A stretch of DNA of 64,000 nucleotides from Boswellia sacra (lineage: Eukaryota > Streptophyta > Magnoliopsida > Sapindales > Burseraceae). Made by a program: the position numbers and the translations under genes. The notes under the pieces are model-generated. The model was not told the origin of the DNA. It searched no databases and saw only the letters and a program-made list of their open reading frames with translations. Positions 37,979 to 51,800 of the stretch are shown here, piece after piece. Numbering within the stretch: position 1 is the first letter of the stretch; the number at the start of each line of letters is the position of its first letter. The stretch lies in NCBI GenBank assembly GCA_013180625.2, contig SNVD02006942.1, positions 1,860,001 through 1,924,000 on the forward strand. The letters are read 5' to 3'.

Positions 37979-38925
37979 GGAAGTTGGCTACTCGAAAACT
38001 GCCTCTTGCAACGTTCTTTGGACTTGGTTTAGTTGGGGTTTAAACCCGAGCAGAGTTGTTAATTACTGCTTAACTAATAACGAACGACAAAGCATCTATT
38101 AGGGAAAAATTGAACGGCATGTCATCTTATGCAAATGAACATGGACGACGAGACGGCTACCGAAACTGTAAATTAACGTCACATCAGCCTTGAATTAACG
38201 TATGAAAGTGAAGTTGGCTCGATTAAATGGATTGTGTTTCATCGAAATTCGAAGCTCATTTCCAAGTCTACAGATCTACTACAAGTATTTACGGCATTCG
38301 GCAACACTCTCTCTGTGCGGAGGTTCATGTAACACCCGATTAAGAGCGAAACACCAGCCATTCTTCTACTAACAATCTGTTCACCTTTTTATGGTTTTCA
38401 TGCCTTCATCAGTCGACACAAAACAATGCGTGGTCACTAACAAATAACGGATAATCTGGAACATATAACCTAAGGATTCCTGACGAGAAAATAGGATTTG
38501 CAGAATATTGTAATTGGCCAATCATCAGAGACCAATGTTTAAGACATACCAGTCAACCATTACCCAACCTCTGTATGCATGTCTAAGAGAGATGAAACAG
38601 AACCACTCAGTCATTAACCGCATTTTGTGTTGCGTTAAGAGTCAGAGAGACAGATAGGTGAAAGAGAACTTTTAATGGAATCCAAGAGAAATTGGAAAAA
38701 AAAAAAAAAAAAAAAAAAAGCTAATATCTTAAGCACTCTTTAAAACAATCATGAAACTGTATTTACATGAGCGGTCATTTATAAACACTATTTCTGGTAG
38801 AACAACCAAGAAGGCAAGCAATGCACTAGAATTTAGCCAATGACACTGCATCCTCAGGCCACATCTCACCCCCTGTCAGTATAGTTAGAACCTGGAAACC
38901 AGCTGAACTTGAAGCGTAACCAATA
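37979..38925. other. Promoter of the methyltransferase gene and 3' flank of the LOG2-like gene
   Basis: The first 100-300 bases upstream of 37978 serve the methyltransferase. A run of 24 A lies at 38696-38719. The stretch just before 38926 is probably 3' UTR of the LOG2-like gene. No gene is seen. Confidence 0.45.
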
Positions 38926-41763
38926 TTACTCTGGGGGAAGACTATCAGCTCCATTGTTTACCTTAATTTCCAGGAGCCGCTCAACTGGTTGCCTGCAAAT
39001 GGGACACCGATTTGTCTGAAACTGCAAAACCTTGGCACACCCACTACACATGCACTGCACAGCAATAGACAGAACAAAACATAAATGGTTTAACCATAAG
39101 CAAGCAAATCTTTAGCATACCCAGAAAATTAATACAAATTTATCAGCATCTAGCAAATTGGTTTTATTGTGCTGCTCCTATCAATTAGATCATTGATCCA
39201 CAAAATAATATTTATGCATATTCATTTTTCCATAGCAAGTTTAATGAAATATAAAACCATACACACTTAAATACAAATGTGCAGTATGAAAATCATGAAG
39301 TAGAGAATGATTCGCATGATATATTTTCAGTTGTTCCTTCTCCAAGAAATTTGGGGTGGCAGAACATAAGCATTTATAATCTAATCACTAAAATGTTGAG
39401 CTGAGGAAAAAGTCACCACCTACAAACATGGTTGTGTCCTTGTGGGAGTTGAAAACCCAATTCCCAATTCTAAGAACATCATTTGGATATTAATATCACT
39501 AGTGTACAATGGTGATGAGCAATCAAATCTAAAAGAAAATTTTTGATAAATTTTCCAGTCATTCTAATTAAATTCTGATGGCCAGCCTATAATAGAAACA
39601 AAAACTTATACAGAAAGAAGTATCTAATACCACTGTGAAGCATATAAAAATCACATGAACGATAGGGGAAACATTCAAATCTAATTGAAAGCAAACTATT
39701 ACTAGGGCTATGAGGAATGCTCTACTTTACAGAAAGTCATAAAATTTCTTCCATGAATTAGGAGACAAATTAAACGCTGGAAGCCATGTTTTAGTCCTTC
39801 TGCTTTCATGTCCATGATGCAAACAACGAGACAACAGTACTAACTTGTAATGCAAATTCCAACAAAAAGAAATTAAAGGGCATTAAAGAAATAGTCTCTG
39901 TACATACCATGTGTCGGCATGGAAAGACAGTTGTGTCTCTTGGTTCTGACAAGCAGATAACACAATCTTTTCCAGAATCATTCTCATCAACGTTACCGCC
40001 AGCTGTATTCCCAATTCCGTAAATTTCCTGAAGCTCATACCTAACTCTGTTCACCCACAAAATCTGCTTTATCACCCGAACAGTATACGCACCATTCTCT
40101 TTCTTCTCAAACACTGCCATAGTAATCTGAGAATTGCCTGATGGATTTGCTTCTGATCTGCTATTGTCTAAAGGGCATGACTCAGCCTTCACAATGAGAG
40201 GATAAACCTCGGAATCACCCTCCTTGATTAATGCTGCCTCATCAATCATCTTGATGTCAATACCAGTTCCAGAGGGTTGTCTAAACTTCTGGCCAAGACC
40301 TTCTTGAAAAGGTATAGTGACTGGTTTAAGCTGGTCTTCCTTTGTCTCAATCAGTCCACAGTCTGCCCCTTCTTTAGCGAAAAACATCATAGTAATGCTG
40401 TTGAAGGAAAGAAGAATAATAACCATTAAAATTTAAAAACAAGTGGAAATAGATGTAATATCTTAGTAGCGTTGAAATTTCAAATAATGAAACATAAACA
40501 TTACCAAGTCTAAAAAGCAGATTAACAGCAAGATAACCTTGTGAATTAACCATGACTAAAATTTTAATGGCCAAGACATTTGTTTAAAGAATTACTTCCA
40601 TGCACCTTGATAACGGATAAAGGAATCTCCTATTCATACAACATTCATGTAATTACCAGATGACTCCAACAACAATATAAAAATATTGTGTTTCTTTAAG
40701 ATTCATGAGGACAGAACATTCAATCTAGCACCAAGTTGCATGCCATTTTGTTAACCTATTAATGCAATAACACTTAAAGCAAATCTTACAGCAAACTTGG
40801 GACACCATCATGCACCAGCTCATATCCTTCTCAGCGAAAAGAAAATTTTTTTCTGATGCTAAAAAGCAATACGCAAAGCCAATCCAGCACCCACACACAC
40901 ACACACACACATCACATTAAATATCAATTAGAAGCAGATAATTTACTGCTACATCAAGCCCAATCCTAAAATTACATAATTAGAACCGTACTTGAAACAA
41001 TATCCCATTTCATTATTCATAAACACTTAGCTACCTTAAGCCACAACATTTTAGGAAAACGATTGTTGCAATTATAAAGATTCAAAATTTATCGTATTCC
41101 TAGTAATAATTCATGAAAAGATTAAAGGATTGGCATATTTAAAACCAAAACTGGCCCTCGCTTAACTCTACAATCTTTGAAAGGCAGGAAAATCGTGGCT
41201 TTTTCACCCATGAAAGGAAAGAACCCTAATTACATGACTAACGCCTCTGAATTTTCCTATTTAGATTACTGGATAATCCTACGATATTGATTCTACGATG
41301 ACCAGTAAAATGTAAACAAAACAAAACAAAAAGGTAAAGAATATCATCAACCCAATTGAAATCTCAACGGAAATTGATGGAATTTTCACCTCCCGGGGGC
41401 AGTGGCATCAAATGTAAAAGCAACAAGGAATTTCCCAGGATTCTCCTCGTCCGGCTCAACACTCATAGTCTCCTTCTTAACATTCACATCATTCCTGATC
41501 GTCACCGCCTTCTGGTGCTCCACGCAGGGCGTGACAGCAGGCGGACGAAACTGCCCACCAGGTATATGATGAAATCCGTAGGCACCGGGCACCGGCACAG
41601 GCGGGTAAAATCCGGGGTAATTATGGAAATATTGATTGGAATTGGGGTAATGAGATGGGTACGGCGTGGCTGCCGCAAACACGTACTGGTTCGAGGCGGC
41701 TCGCGCCCGTGGTGAGGGTGGCGCGTCGTTATGGTGCCTCCTGTGGCTCCCTGAATTTCCCAT
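38926..41763 (-). CDS. LOG2-like RING-HC E3 ubiquitin ligase (LUL type), 330 aa
   Basis: There are three exons: 41763-41390, 40397-39908 and 39054-38926, totalling 993 nt. The protein opens MGNSGS, an N-myristoylation signal (Gly2, Ser6), so plasma-membrane attachment is likely. Residues 10-85 are rich in Pro, Tyr and Asn. A DAR2-type region occupies roughly 90-240, with [10 protein letters not shown] and [10 protein letters not shown]. The RING finger runs from Cys270-x2-Cys273 through CRHM (Cys285, His287), CSGC (291, 294) and CPIC (305, 308). This is the architecture of Arabidopsis LOG2 and its LUL relatives; LOG2 ubiquitinates the amino-acid export regulator GDU1. Which member this is cannot be decided here. 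Both introns read as GT..AG. The start is the first ATG and carries the myristoylation motif. Confidence 0.93.
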
Positions 41764-44002
41764 TAATTAATTACTGTTCGGGAGATGCAAAAATAATCAA
41801 ACAAAAGAGAATGAAAACAAAAATATTCAAAAAATGTTGGAGAATAGCGAAATTTGGGTATGAGATAGCTAGAACGAAGAGTCCTGAACAGGACAAGGAG
41901 TCTATTTGAAAGATTTAAATTTAATATGTGAAATTTGGAATTTATGCTTTTTTTTACATTTTACAACTAAGTTACACCTACCCTCCAGCAGAGGCCAGGA
42001 GATATTCAACATTTATGACTTGTTTGGGATGATAATTCCAATCCAATTTTAATAAATAATTCATATTTATCCCCCCTTTTTTTGTCAACTTTTCAATGGC
42101 CTTGGGCATTTTGAGAGATAAAATAATTTTAGCGTTTTCTAAATTTCTATTTTAAATCTCAACAGAAGAAGAGTAAATTTTAGGAGATCCATTATTTGTT
42201 TAATTAGTGTTATTATACTTATATATTCTTCATACAAACTCAATTTTATGCAGTAGGATGTTATTGGCATATTATAAACCTTAATCAAGATGATAAGTTT
42301 TTTAAATTTAGCTTTTAGTCAAATTATTATAATTTTCATAGTGATGTGTTTTCCTAAGCTGTATATTAACTTGATGCATATATTTGCAAGTGGTTGAATT
42401 TTTCAGTTTTAAAAAATGTAACAAGAAAGAAGATAAAAAGAAACCCAAAATAGATAGAGTAGTACACATGACATTAGATCGTATAAATGCAAGGATTAGA
42501 GGTGGGTGAGGCATATGATAGATGGTGACAATTGACATGAAATAACAGCGCTGGGACTAGGCAGAAAAAGCACAATAGTGCCACAGTACATTTCCTATTC
42601 TTGCATGAGAGGAACGGCAACAACCCCCGCAACACCCCACACACGCCCCCCCAAACAAAAAGAAAACAACCTGAGGCTGAGCCTCGTCATTGCACTGCCA
42701 TCCATGCTCAACCCAGCTGATAAATCTTCATCATCTTGTCGTTCACTTATTACTGCTCACTCTGATTGTGACCACCATCTCATCAGGGCAAAAAAAACTC
42801 TTCATCAATCAAGAGACGTCAGACGTGTGATTCTCATGCATTCTGATGTGACCCTTCATAACCTTGCTTTGGAAGAAGTGCTTTGTTTGATGATTGTGTC
42901 TTTAACGTAATTTTAGATTTATATTTTTCTTTTTCATTTGTGCAAAAGGAATTCTCTTTGTAATTTTTTTTTTTTTGGGTTTCCAAAAAGGGTTTTATAT
43001 ATCTTAATCAACCACTACAAAATAAGAAAAGCGTTGGCGTCTTTTAATATCTTTTCTAACAATATCCAAATCCAAAGCTCTAGCTAAAAAAATCACCTTT
43101 AAAAGGAGAGTAACGTTTTCAGAGGCTTTTTATAAAATAGGTGTAGAAGGCATGATGCTATTTGTTAGGTGGTTTAAATAGCCATTCACCACTACGCGGA
43201 GCTACAATAACCTTTGCCCAGTTTGGAAACCGGATTGTTTTGTTTGCATCAATTTTCTTATGATCATCACCACTTTTTTCTCCTACAAGATGACAACTAC
43301 TACATACAATGGATAGAAATTGCATTAATTGATTGTCTCTGCATATGAGTTGCATAATCTTGAACTGACAGAAAGTTTCAACTCCATACGCTTTGTCAAA
43401 CCGAAAAAAGGAACACTATGCTCTGTGGCAGCGCCTAAAACATACATAATTTTCACTCACATTGAAAATATGTTGGTCATCTCTAAAGCAATCCCAACAC
43501 ATTGCCGCTGCATTAACTGCAGCAGCAATGCTGCAGCCTACAAGACGGTACAAGCACAGAAGAAAAGCGACCAGATATTAAAACTGGAAGAGAAGACTGA
43601 GACTTCAAGACAATTTGTTCAGAAGTCTTAGCTGATACAGATAAATTTGGCAGTCCAGTAAATGTTGGACAAAAGGACTAAGCAATGAGCAACTACTCAT
43701 TTAAGAATAATGTTTTAAATTTATTGGTATAAATAAGATGGCCATGGATCAGAAAAGAGATTTGAAAGATACATCACACGAGCGACCGAACTGAATACTC
43801 TTGAAAGCAGATAAAATTGCAGAACCATGAAGTTTCCAAATACAGACATGTTAAGAAAATATAATCAAATTCACAGATTGTGAGACGCTAGCTCATCAAC
43901 AATTAATTTTAGTCAATCAGATAAAATGTGCAGGAAAGCATCCTAAGGGGCTGAATCAATTGCAGATACCCGCAACATTCTTCAGTCAATCTAAACGGAC
44001 TG
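41764..44002. other. Intergenic DNA between LOG2-like and F-box/kelch genes
   Basis: The first 150 bases are LOG2-like leader and promoter. The rest is AT-rich, with a C-rich patch at 42610-42660. A perfect-looking hairpin lies at 43500-43530. The last 300-400 bases are probably the F-box/kelch 3' UTR. The plus-strand open frames here begin at non-ATG codons or lack homology and are not called. Confidence 0.45.
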
Positions 44003-45166
44003 TCAGCAACCCATGACAGCACAGTTGTACACGAACACCCCAACATTCTCCTTCACGCCAAGAACCTTCCAATCCAAAGTTCCATTCTTCAACCCTGCTT
44101 TTGGACACCAAGAGTTCAAGACAACAGCTTCACCCTCTGGACCTCTTTGCCCACCCACGACCAAAAGTTGATCTCCACAAGCCTTAAATGCCAGGCCCCA
44201 GCCATTTGAAGAATCAGCTCTAACTGGTAGCCTTCCCAACACATCCCATGTATTCTTCACCTTGTCATACTTCATCACCATGTTAGTCAAATACTCAACT
44301 GCATACAACTGGTTATCCACAACTGCCACAAGCGGAGGTGCCTGAGCAGCCCTATTGACATTTGGATACATCCCTTCTATCTTCCTCCATTCCTTTGTCT
44401 CAAGATCAAACTCCTCCCCACAGGTTAATGAGACAGTAGGACTTGACATACCTCCAATCACGTAGAATTTGCCATCCATAAAAAAACCAGAGCACAATCT
44501 ACGTGGTGATTTCATGCTAGGTAACTTTTCCCACCTACCCAAAGTAGAGTCATATAACTCTGCTGTACTCAAAACTTGCCCATTCTTATCACTCCCTCCT
44601 GCAACAATAGCAATGGAACCAAGACTACCTGACCCAAACAAACAACGGGGTTGGTTCATTCCCTCACACTTAACCCAACTACGACGAACCAGACTATACT
44701 TCCAAATTGCAAAATGAAATAATTCACGACCGAAAACCAACAATTCGCTACCCACAGCCAAGGACTCCTTATCTGCATGGTTGAAACACTCATCACAAGG
44801 TATCTTAGGCAATGCCATCCATTTGTTTCTCTTTGTATCAAACGCCTCCCAACCCCTTGGATCGCAAACAAGGTACACCCAATGCTCTACAATACCCAAC
44901 TGCTTCCTCAACCCATACAAATACCCACTTTTGATTAATGTATGAAACCTCTTATTTATACACGACAATGAAGCATAATCTGATCTACTCGCCAAAGCAA
45001 GACAATTCAACGCAACATCATCAATAAGTCCAGGGAGTAGTGAATCACTTGGTCCAGTTCGACAACAACCATCATTCACTCCTTCCCTGCATTTCACCAT
45101 CGAAAAACAAGCTGCTTCTTCTTCTTCCTCCTCCATAATATCATCCAAACGAGCTTTCTTTATCAT
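44003..45166 (-). CDS. F-box/kelch-repeat protein, 387 aa
   Basis: The coding region is intronless. Residues 1-40 are variable with an EEEEEE run. The F-box lies at about 43-88 ([16 protein letters not shown], then [13 protein letters not shown]). Kelch motifs follow, each with a paired Gly and later Trp: [23 protein letters not shown] and [13 protein letters not shown]. The C-terminus [12 protein letters not shown] is characteristic of this subgroup. Such proteins act as substrate receptors in SCF ubiquitin ligases. The open frame runs upstream, but the extra residues start from GTG at 45274. The first ATG, at 45166 (MIKKARLDD), is chosen. A leader intron is possible. From memory it matches At5g60570, agreeing with the neighbours. 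The substrate is unknown. Confidence 0.93.
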   Translation of the reverse strand: MIKKARLDDIMEEEEEEAACFSMVKCREGVNDGCCRTGPSDSLLPGLIDDVALNCLALASRSDYASLSCINKRFHTLIKSGYLYGLRKQLGIVEHWVYLVCDPRGWEAFDTKRNKWMALPKIPCDECFNHADKESLAVGSELLVFGRELFHFAIWKYSLVRRSWVKCEGMNQPRCLFGSGSLGSIAIVAGGSDKNGQVLSTAELYDSTLGRWEKLPSMKSPRRLCSGFFMDGKFYVIGGMSSPTVSLTCGEEFDLETKEWRKIEGMYPNVNRAAQAPPLVAVVDNQLYAVEYLTNMVMKYDKVKNTWDVLGRLPVRADSSNGWGLAFKACGDQLLVVGGQRGPEGEAVVLNSWCPKAGLKNGTLDWKVLGVKENVGVFVYNCAVMGC

Positions 45167-46383
45167 CTTAACAAATCTTTTACTATTACCAACAAAATAA
45201 ACAAATTTCTGAAAAGAAATCAATTTAGATAAATGGTCAAAAAGAAAAAACCAATATAAACCCACAATTCTCACTTAAGTTCCCAATAATCCGAAAACAA
45301 ATTCCGATCTTTTCCCACAATCAATCTCCATCTATTTATTCTATCCATCAAATTTAACAAATCAAAACATTTATACTGAAATAACACTCTCCACCCAAAA
45401 AAAAAATCGCCCCTTTGACAAATATGAGAAAAACCCTAAACAACCCTAATTCTCTATGGTTTTCCCCGAACCAAAAAAAAAAAAAAAAAAAAAAAAAAGC
45501 CTGATAAGAAGGCAATCAAATTAACTGTCAAACCAAATTCCCGCGATACAACCGAACAACCGAGATTTTCCAGGAAACTTTCCAACTTTCCCCGAGCAAT
45601 CCAAATAGAATTATCTGAAAATTCACAAACAAAAGTATCAAAAAATCAATACAGATACCATACATGAAACATAATTCAACAGTCAAACGAGTAAAAATCA
45701 ATTCTACTGTTAAAAATAACGGTCCGATCCGCCAAAAAATAAACGAAAAACCGGATTCGGATCCCAATATCTCAACAGTTTACTAATTCGAATTCGAATC
45801 AAGCAATTAATTGGATCTTGCTGAATACAATTGCAACAAACGCAGACTTTCAGAAGTGAAATATAAAGTTAGAATATTTGCCCCCGTACCAGAAATTTAA
45901 ATGGAATTTACGAAAGCCCTGATTTATTTCTCCGGGAAATTTGCCCGAAATTAGTTGCCGTTGAACATCTCACCGGAGTCCGGCCAGTTGAGAGAGATTG
46001 TTTGGAAAGAAACAGAGAAAGTGAAGCGGTGAAGAGAGAGGGTGTGGTTATAAAAATGAAATTGTTGTCTTTTTGCAGAGAAGGGCCTTTAATTTATGGT
46101 AATTTCTTAGCCCCTTCATTTTCTTGATTTGTTCTTTTTTTTTTTTTTTTTTTTTTGCCTCTCGTGGTCAAAATTTGTCTAACTTATAAATAAAACGTAT
46201 TTGGATAGTCCGAATATCAAATTTTTTAGCATGATTTGGAAATTGATTTTAAAAATTATTTCATTTAACTATCACTGGTTACAATTAATACATTTGAAGG
46301 CGTTACTTATTGGAATTTTATTACGTTTTGATGCGAGCTTTCTTAGTTGTACAAATACGTACTTTTGTCTTTATTTAAAATTA

Positions 46384-46531
46384 CAATAATATTAGACTTA
46401 CAATCCTATTTGAGATGTAACTTCCCTCGTCTATTTTTATATTTTGCTCTCTAGTAAATTTTTACGAGGTTAGCTGTCAAATCATATTATAAATTTTTGG
46501 TTGTATGAATGTTGTAAGTCTGATATTACTC
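46384..46531. mobile_element. MITE with perfect 9-bp target duplication
   Basis: A 148-bp non-coding element. The left end reads CAATAATATTAGACTTAC and the right end, inverted, reads GAGTAATATCAGACTTAC, matching at 15 of 18 bases. It is flanked by TTAAAATTA at 46375-46383 and again at 46532-46540. The same family appears at 17130, 47224 and, by end motif, 21359 and 55187. Confidence 0.85.
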
Positions 46532-47223
46532 TTAAAATTATTGAAGGAAAATCACTCCCTATTATAAATATATTTCGGTATTTAACAAAACAAACATTAT
46601 CAAGGATAATGTGGAAGCTTTGACGCCACAACTTACCATAACAATATAACATAATTTGATATTTTTAATATATTTGTTTCGTTTATCAAATCTTACATGT
46701 CATCTTAGATATAGATAAATAGCAATATCTTATTATAACGGCATGGGAATTGATTGTCTTGTTTTTAATTAAGATACTTACTTTGTATATATCAATTATA
46801 AATTTGATGATAATATTGATAAAATACATAATATATATATATACACACACATATATATTATTAGTTAAATTATAACATTCTATGAAATAACATCTTTAAT
46901 TAGTTAAAATTTGTGTTTATAAGTTATATCGAACTCGATATCTATATCTTTTCGGAAGCAAATAATTTATTATTAAAAATCATATAAAACCCATTATGTA
47001 TATAGCGATATCCATATCCATATAGTGTGAGGTATCGTTAGATATAGAAATAAAAGGTAATAATGAACAAAATAAATTAAAATAAATACATAAAATATTC
47101 TTTAAACATTGCTTTGAAATTGACCCTTTAACCCCTTGAACCAAAAATTACCATTAATATATATAGCTTCATCGCACTAAGGGAGACAGATGGTTTGATT
47201 AGAAAAATAGGTAGTAATTAAAG

Positions 47224-47427
47224 AGTATACTAGACTTACAATATTTATATACATAAATTTTATAACACGACGTGACAGTTTACATGATCAAAATTCACTA
47301 GAGGAGAAAAAAATAAAAATAGATAAAGGAGAAATAGAAAATTACTTCTCCAATAAGATTTTATCATTTAAACTGTCATGTTATGTTATAAAATTTATAT
47401 CAAATAAATATTATAATTCTAATATTA
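47224..47427. mobile_element. MITE-like element with about 58-bp inverted repeats
   Basis: The left arm contains ACTAGACTTACAATATTTAT and then ATAAATTTTATAAC, ending GACAGTTT. The right arm, inverted, gives ATTAGAATTATAATATTTAT and the same ATAAATTTTATAAC, ending GACAGTTT. The centre is about 90 bases and purine-rich. The target duplication is poorly preserved, so this looks older than the copy at 46384. Confidence 0.75.
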
Positions 47428-47767
47428 TTGATAATTACAACCGTAAAGTAAGTAAAACAAGGGAAATTAAATGTTGAGAAGCGAAAATGAAAAGCAAGAA
47501 AAATAGGAGGATTAAGAGGCTAAAGAAACGAAGTTGAATAGAAACGTAAAAGGCCAGGAATGATAAAGATTGACTAGGCCATGCCACGACGAAGGGTTGA
47601 CCAATAGGGACCAGAACTTTATTTTTGTTCCACGCCATCACAAACATGAAACTTGTGATTAATCAAACTATTCTTCCGTCCTTTATGATTAGAGACGTTA
47701 CAAGTTCAGATTTCATGCCAACTAGCCAACCACAACCAACTCATAGTTATTCTTTTTATATATATAT

Positions 47768-47769
47768 TA

Positions 47770-47837
<68 letters not shown>
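47768..47837. repeat. (ATT)n microsatellite
   Basis: About 23 uninterrupted ATT/TTA units in intergenic DNA. It creates a spurious poly-leucine open frame on the plus strand. Confidence 0.95.
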
Positions 47838-47838
<1 letters not shown>

Positions 47839-48758
47839 GTGCCAATGTATATTGTTTTTTTATAGATAATTATAACTTATATTTTAAATCTTCAAAAATT
47901 ATGTATTTTATAAAGATGGTGTCAAAATCATTAAATGCATAAAATTTCAAATGAATTTATACAGATTTTTAGGATTTAACATGTACCTTCCGAATACATA
48001 TTAAGATTATCAATCAGTTATACATATTATGTAATTATTTACCCATATTCACCTTTACTTTTTTTTTTCATTACATTTACTTCTCAATTACATTAACCCA
48101 TAATCAAATGTAAACAGATTTTGACCGAAATTAAAGCTATCAATCAAATCGAGCTAAATAGATTAAATTTTGATCTAATGAGAAGAGCTATAAATCTTCC
48201 ATTCAGGACAGCAATTAAGTAACTTGAAATATAATGTAATAAATGCATGCTTGTCATGAAGGAAATCCTTAAATAATATCAATCACTATTAAGGTAAATT
48301 AATTATATGTTTTTATCTTCTTATTTTTTTTTTCATAAAAACTCTTGAGCTATGATATGATATGATATAACGGTTGCTTAATAGAAAATATGTTAGAAAC
48401 TAGAGGAAATGTTATAAATCCTAATTAATGATTAAATAGAAGTCATGTGAAATTTGGATGAGAAAGGAAGGGTCAATTTATAAATTTGAGTTTTTTTTTT
48501 TCTTGGTATGAATGGGTTTAAGGATGGTCAAATCACGGAGTTGACTCAATATTTACCGAGTCGACCAAAACCAAGAGTCAAAGTGACGGCGTTTGGTCTC
48601 AAAAGTTATAAAAGCAGTTTCCACGATAAGATAAACATTAAAACTTCTTAACTTCACCTGTTGACTAACTACAGTTCGTACAGTTCTCTTCCAGACTCTG
48701 TTACCCTGAAAACCCAAATCTGCCCTCTGACTCTCCTATTCTTTTCTCATTTTTAATA

Positions 48759-48845
48759 ATGGCTCTGGCAACTTGGAAGTACTTATCGGTACTTGAGCTA
48801 ACGAAGAAAATATTTTGTGTTTTTTTCAATATTTTGATCCAGTGA
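48759..48845 (+). CDS. Possible small ORF of 28 codons behind a TATA-like box
   Basis: A TATA-like GTTATAAAAGC near 48604-48614 is followed, after 145 bases of pyrimidine-rich leader-like sequence, by ATG and a frame reading MALATWKYLSVLELTKK and ending FNILIQ with TGA. The arrangement resembles a promoter, leader and start codon. The peptide has no recognised family. The ATG could equally open the first exon of a longer gene, as TTATCG|GTACTT is a possible donor, but no later exons were found. Confidence 0.2.
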   Translation: MALATWKYLSVLELTKKIFCVFFNILIQ

Positions 48846-51800
48846 AATCCAAACAGAAAAGAATATGTGAACAGTTGGATTGGGCCTAACAATGGACTGC
48901 CTAACATTTTCGTGGTCCAGAGTTGTGGCTGAGGTTCACCGCCGAATTGCAGAATAGGTCTAGACTTCTTTAAGGACGTGTTTGGAGGAATTACCATATA
49001 TTTTTATATTATTCTAACTTCAATTTTTAATATTGTTTCACATGAATAAAATTCGTTCGATACTTAGTGACAACAGTTAAAGAGTGAACCACAATTGAAT
49101 TTTATTAATTATATTTTTTGCTATTTCATCTTATATTTATTTATTAACCATTAATCAAACTTCTAAAATATTTATTATAACTCCCAACTTTAAAGTGGTG
49201 ACGATAAGTTTCCAGTCTAATCTCATTTCGCATTGTAATAAAGATTAATTTAAATACCCATATCCTCTTTAAACTAATAGAGGTTCTATTGAAGTTTTTT
49301 TTTTTTTTTTACTATTTTATCATAATGGGAAGTTTTATAAGATCCATGGAATGGATCGAGATATAAATATTTATAACAAATTTTAAATTGTTTTTTTATA
49401 TTGATAATTAAAGTGGCCTTTTAGTGCTTATTTATCAAATTAATATAATGATGAATATTTCCCTGCTTGAGATTGAGATTGTGTATCGTATTATAATTAG
49501 ATTTTACCTATATTTTAGAAGTTAACCTCTTTTTGTATATAATAATTTATTCCTAACTTCTTGTTGATTAGATGTTGAACACACTCACGTGATGGTTAGT
49601 TTAATATAATAATCTAATCACCACATCACTTTCTAATAAAAAGGCTAGCTAATTAATTAAAGTCTGAATCATGGGCACTAAACAAATATGCTATTCTTTT
49701 TTAACTGTTAAAGTATATATTAACCAAAAGAATTAACTTTTAAAGCATGCAATCGAGAGAATCTAATACTTTTTCTTTATTCTAGGAAGAGTCATGTGAA
49801 GAATTAACAGCCCTTATTTTGCCACTTGTCACTCAAACCTCCAAACCCACTTACATTTTCCCCCTAATTGTTAAGATGCTACGATTTATTTATTTATTTT
49901 CTTAAAATTCAATAACAAAAAAATTATAATTATGTAATAATTATTACAAAATTATAAAGAAAATAAAAAATAGTGACGAAATTTGAAGAAAAAGGGGCCA
50001 AGAAACTAATTATTTTGCTCCAAACATGGCCATTTTAGCATTAATTTTAGCTTAAAAATGAACGCAAAGAAAAGGGCGATTATATCAAAGTATTGCAGCT
50101 GGAAAAGCAATTGGGTAGAATTCATTGAATGGAATTTTTATCGGCATCTCAAGAAAAACAAAAGGTGAAGTGAGAAGGAAAAGTATGTGTGAAGGCAATA
50201 ACTCAAAGTTTTATGCTTAAATAGACAACAAGTTCTTTAATTGTGAAATGCCCATAAAAGTCCAAAAGGTTGACGATTAATTACATTAATTAACACGTTT
50301 TAATCTCCTCTTAACAATTATCCCTTGGTTTCCATTCTTAAAATTATCATCACAACCCCATCAATCGATGCCCTACACCTGTAACCATATTTTACCGTTG
50401 AACATATAAAAAAAAACCCTTGGGAGATGTTTTCTATGTGCATACTTAGTTATAAACTAATGTTGTAGAAATACATTAAACTATCTTTCAAAATTCTATT
50501 ATGTTTTAAAAATATAAAAAGGTAAAATTAGAATTAAGTTTTCTTTATTATTATAGGCTAAGGTAAGGACATCATGGGAATTTGAAATTTGAAATGTGAA
50601 AATTGAAGGGTTCAATTATATTTTCCAAAAATATCGGGGAGGGTGGAAATGAATTTTCCTGAACTTGAGGGAGGAGAATGAAATGGACAGAAGATTTTCT
50701 CTCAAGTTAATCAGTGAAAGTGTCAGAGAATCCTGGTGGGGGGATTAAAAGGGAGGTGGCAAGGTGCATGGGCGGCACGAGGGCCGCAGCCCCCAGCAAT
50801 CACCAGCCACTGAGGAGCAGTGGCTCTACCTACTTTTATTTATTGAATTTATCTTATTTTAATTGTGTTTGTCTCCATATGTATCCTTGCTTCAGCTTCT
50901 TCTAAACTAATGGCGCCTACTTTTGCCCTTCATTCTACTTTAGGTGATAAAAAGTACTTTTGGTTTGGTTTGGCCTGTTTAAAAAGTGCTTAATACTTAT
51001 TATCACTGTCTGAAAACAGTGCATTTAACTATAATTATTCTTTTTAATACTAAATCATCCTTAACACTACAAGAGAGTGACAAATTTTAATGTGAATACC
51101 CAAAAAAAAAAAAAAAGAAATCGCAAGATGTTTGCTTCAAAATTTTAAACGTAAAGTTAATGTTCGACAACTTTTCTATAGTTCTTTTTTGGCTGTAGAG
51201 AGTCCTACAACTCAACAACTCTATAACGAAAACGAGTTATAAAGCTATCCGGCAATTGATTATACATCTAAATATCATTTTTTGAAAACCCCTAATAATT
51301 TTTGTTATTTTCACAAATCGCCTCAAAAAATCGGATTCGTGCGGATTATTCCCCAACTAACAAAGAGATCTTAACGGAATTACCACAAATCAATTTTAAT
51401 CGAAGTGTCATCTGGCTTAATTTAATCATAAGAGACACAACAAACTATTAGTTGAGTAAATATTACTGAATTATGAAGAAAATAGAAAAGCATAGAATGA
51501 TTAACAATAAATTATATGATTAGAAAGGCTTAATAAAGAAGAAGAGAGGTGAGAAACTGGGAAGTTTGTTGGGAAAGAAGGAAAGCCAAAAATAGGAAAA
51601 GGCAAACAAAGATGATGACATTTCAACACTATAAGGTTGCTTTGGATAGTAGAATTTCTCTTAAGAATGTGTTTGACAGAATGATGTTTTCAGCAGCATC
51701 TTTTAAGTGCTTTACCAAATTCTTAAGAAAGCCTTTATTCCAGAAGGTTTTAATTGGTTGAAGCCATCGCCCAAGCAAGCACCATTAAAAGGTTGATTAC

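Noticed and set aside
42578..42910. Plus-strand frame of 110 codons
   Set aside because: Opens at a GTG, has no recognisable domain and lies in low-complexity C-rich DNA.
45167..45274. N-terminal extension of the F-box/kelch frame to 45274
   Set aside because: The upstream start would be GTG and the added residues are unlike relatives; ATG at 45166 is preferred.
47625..47942. Plus-strand frame with a poly-leucine run
   Set aside because: Translation of an ATT microsatellite with no homology.
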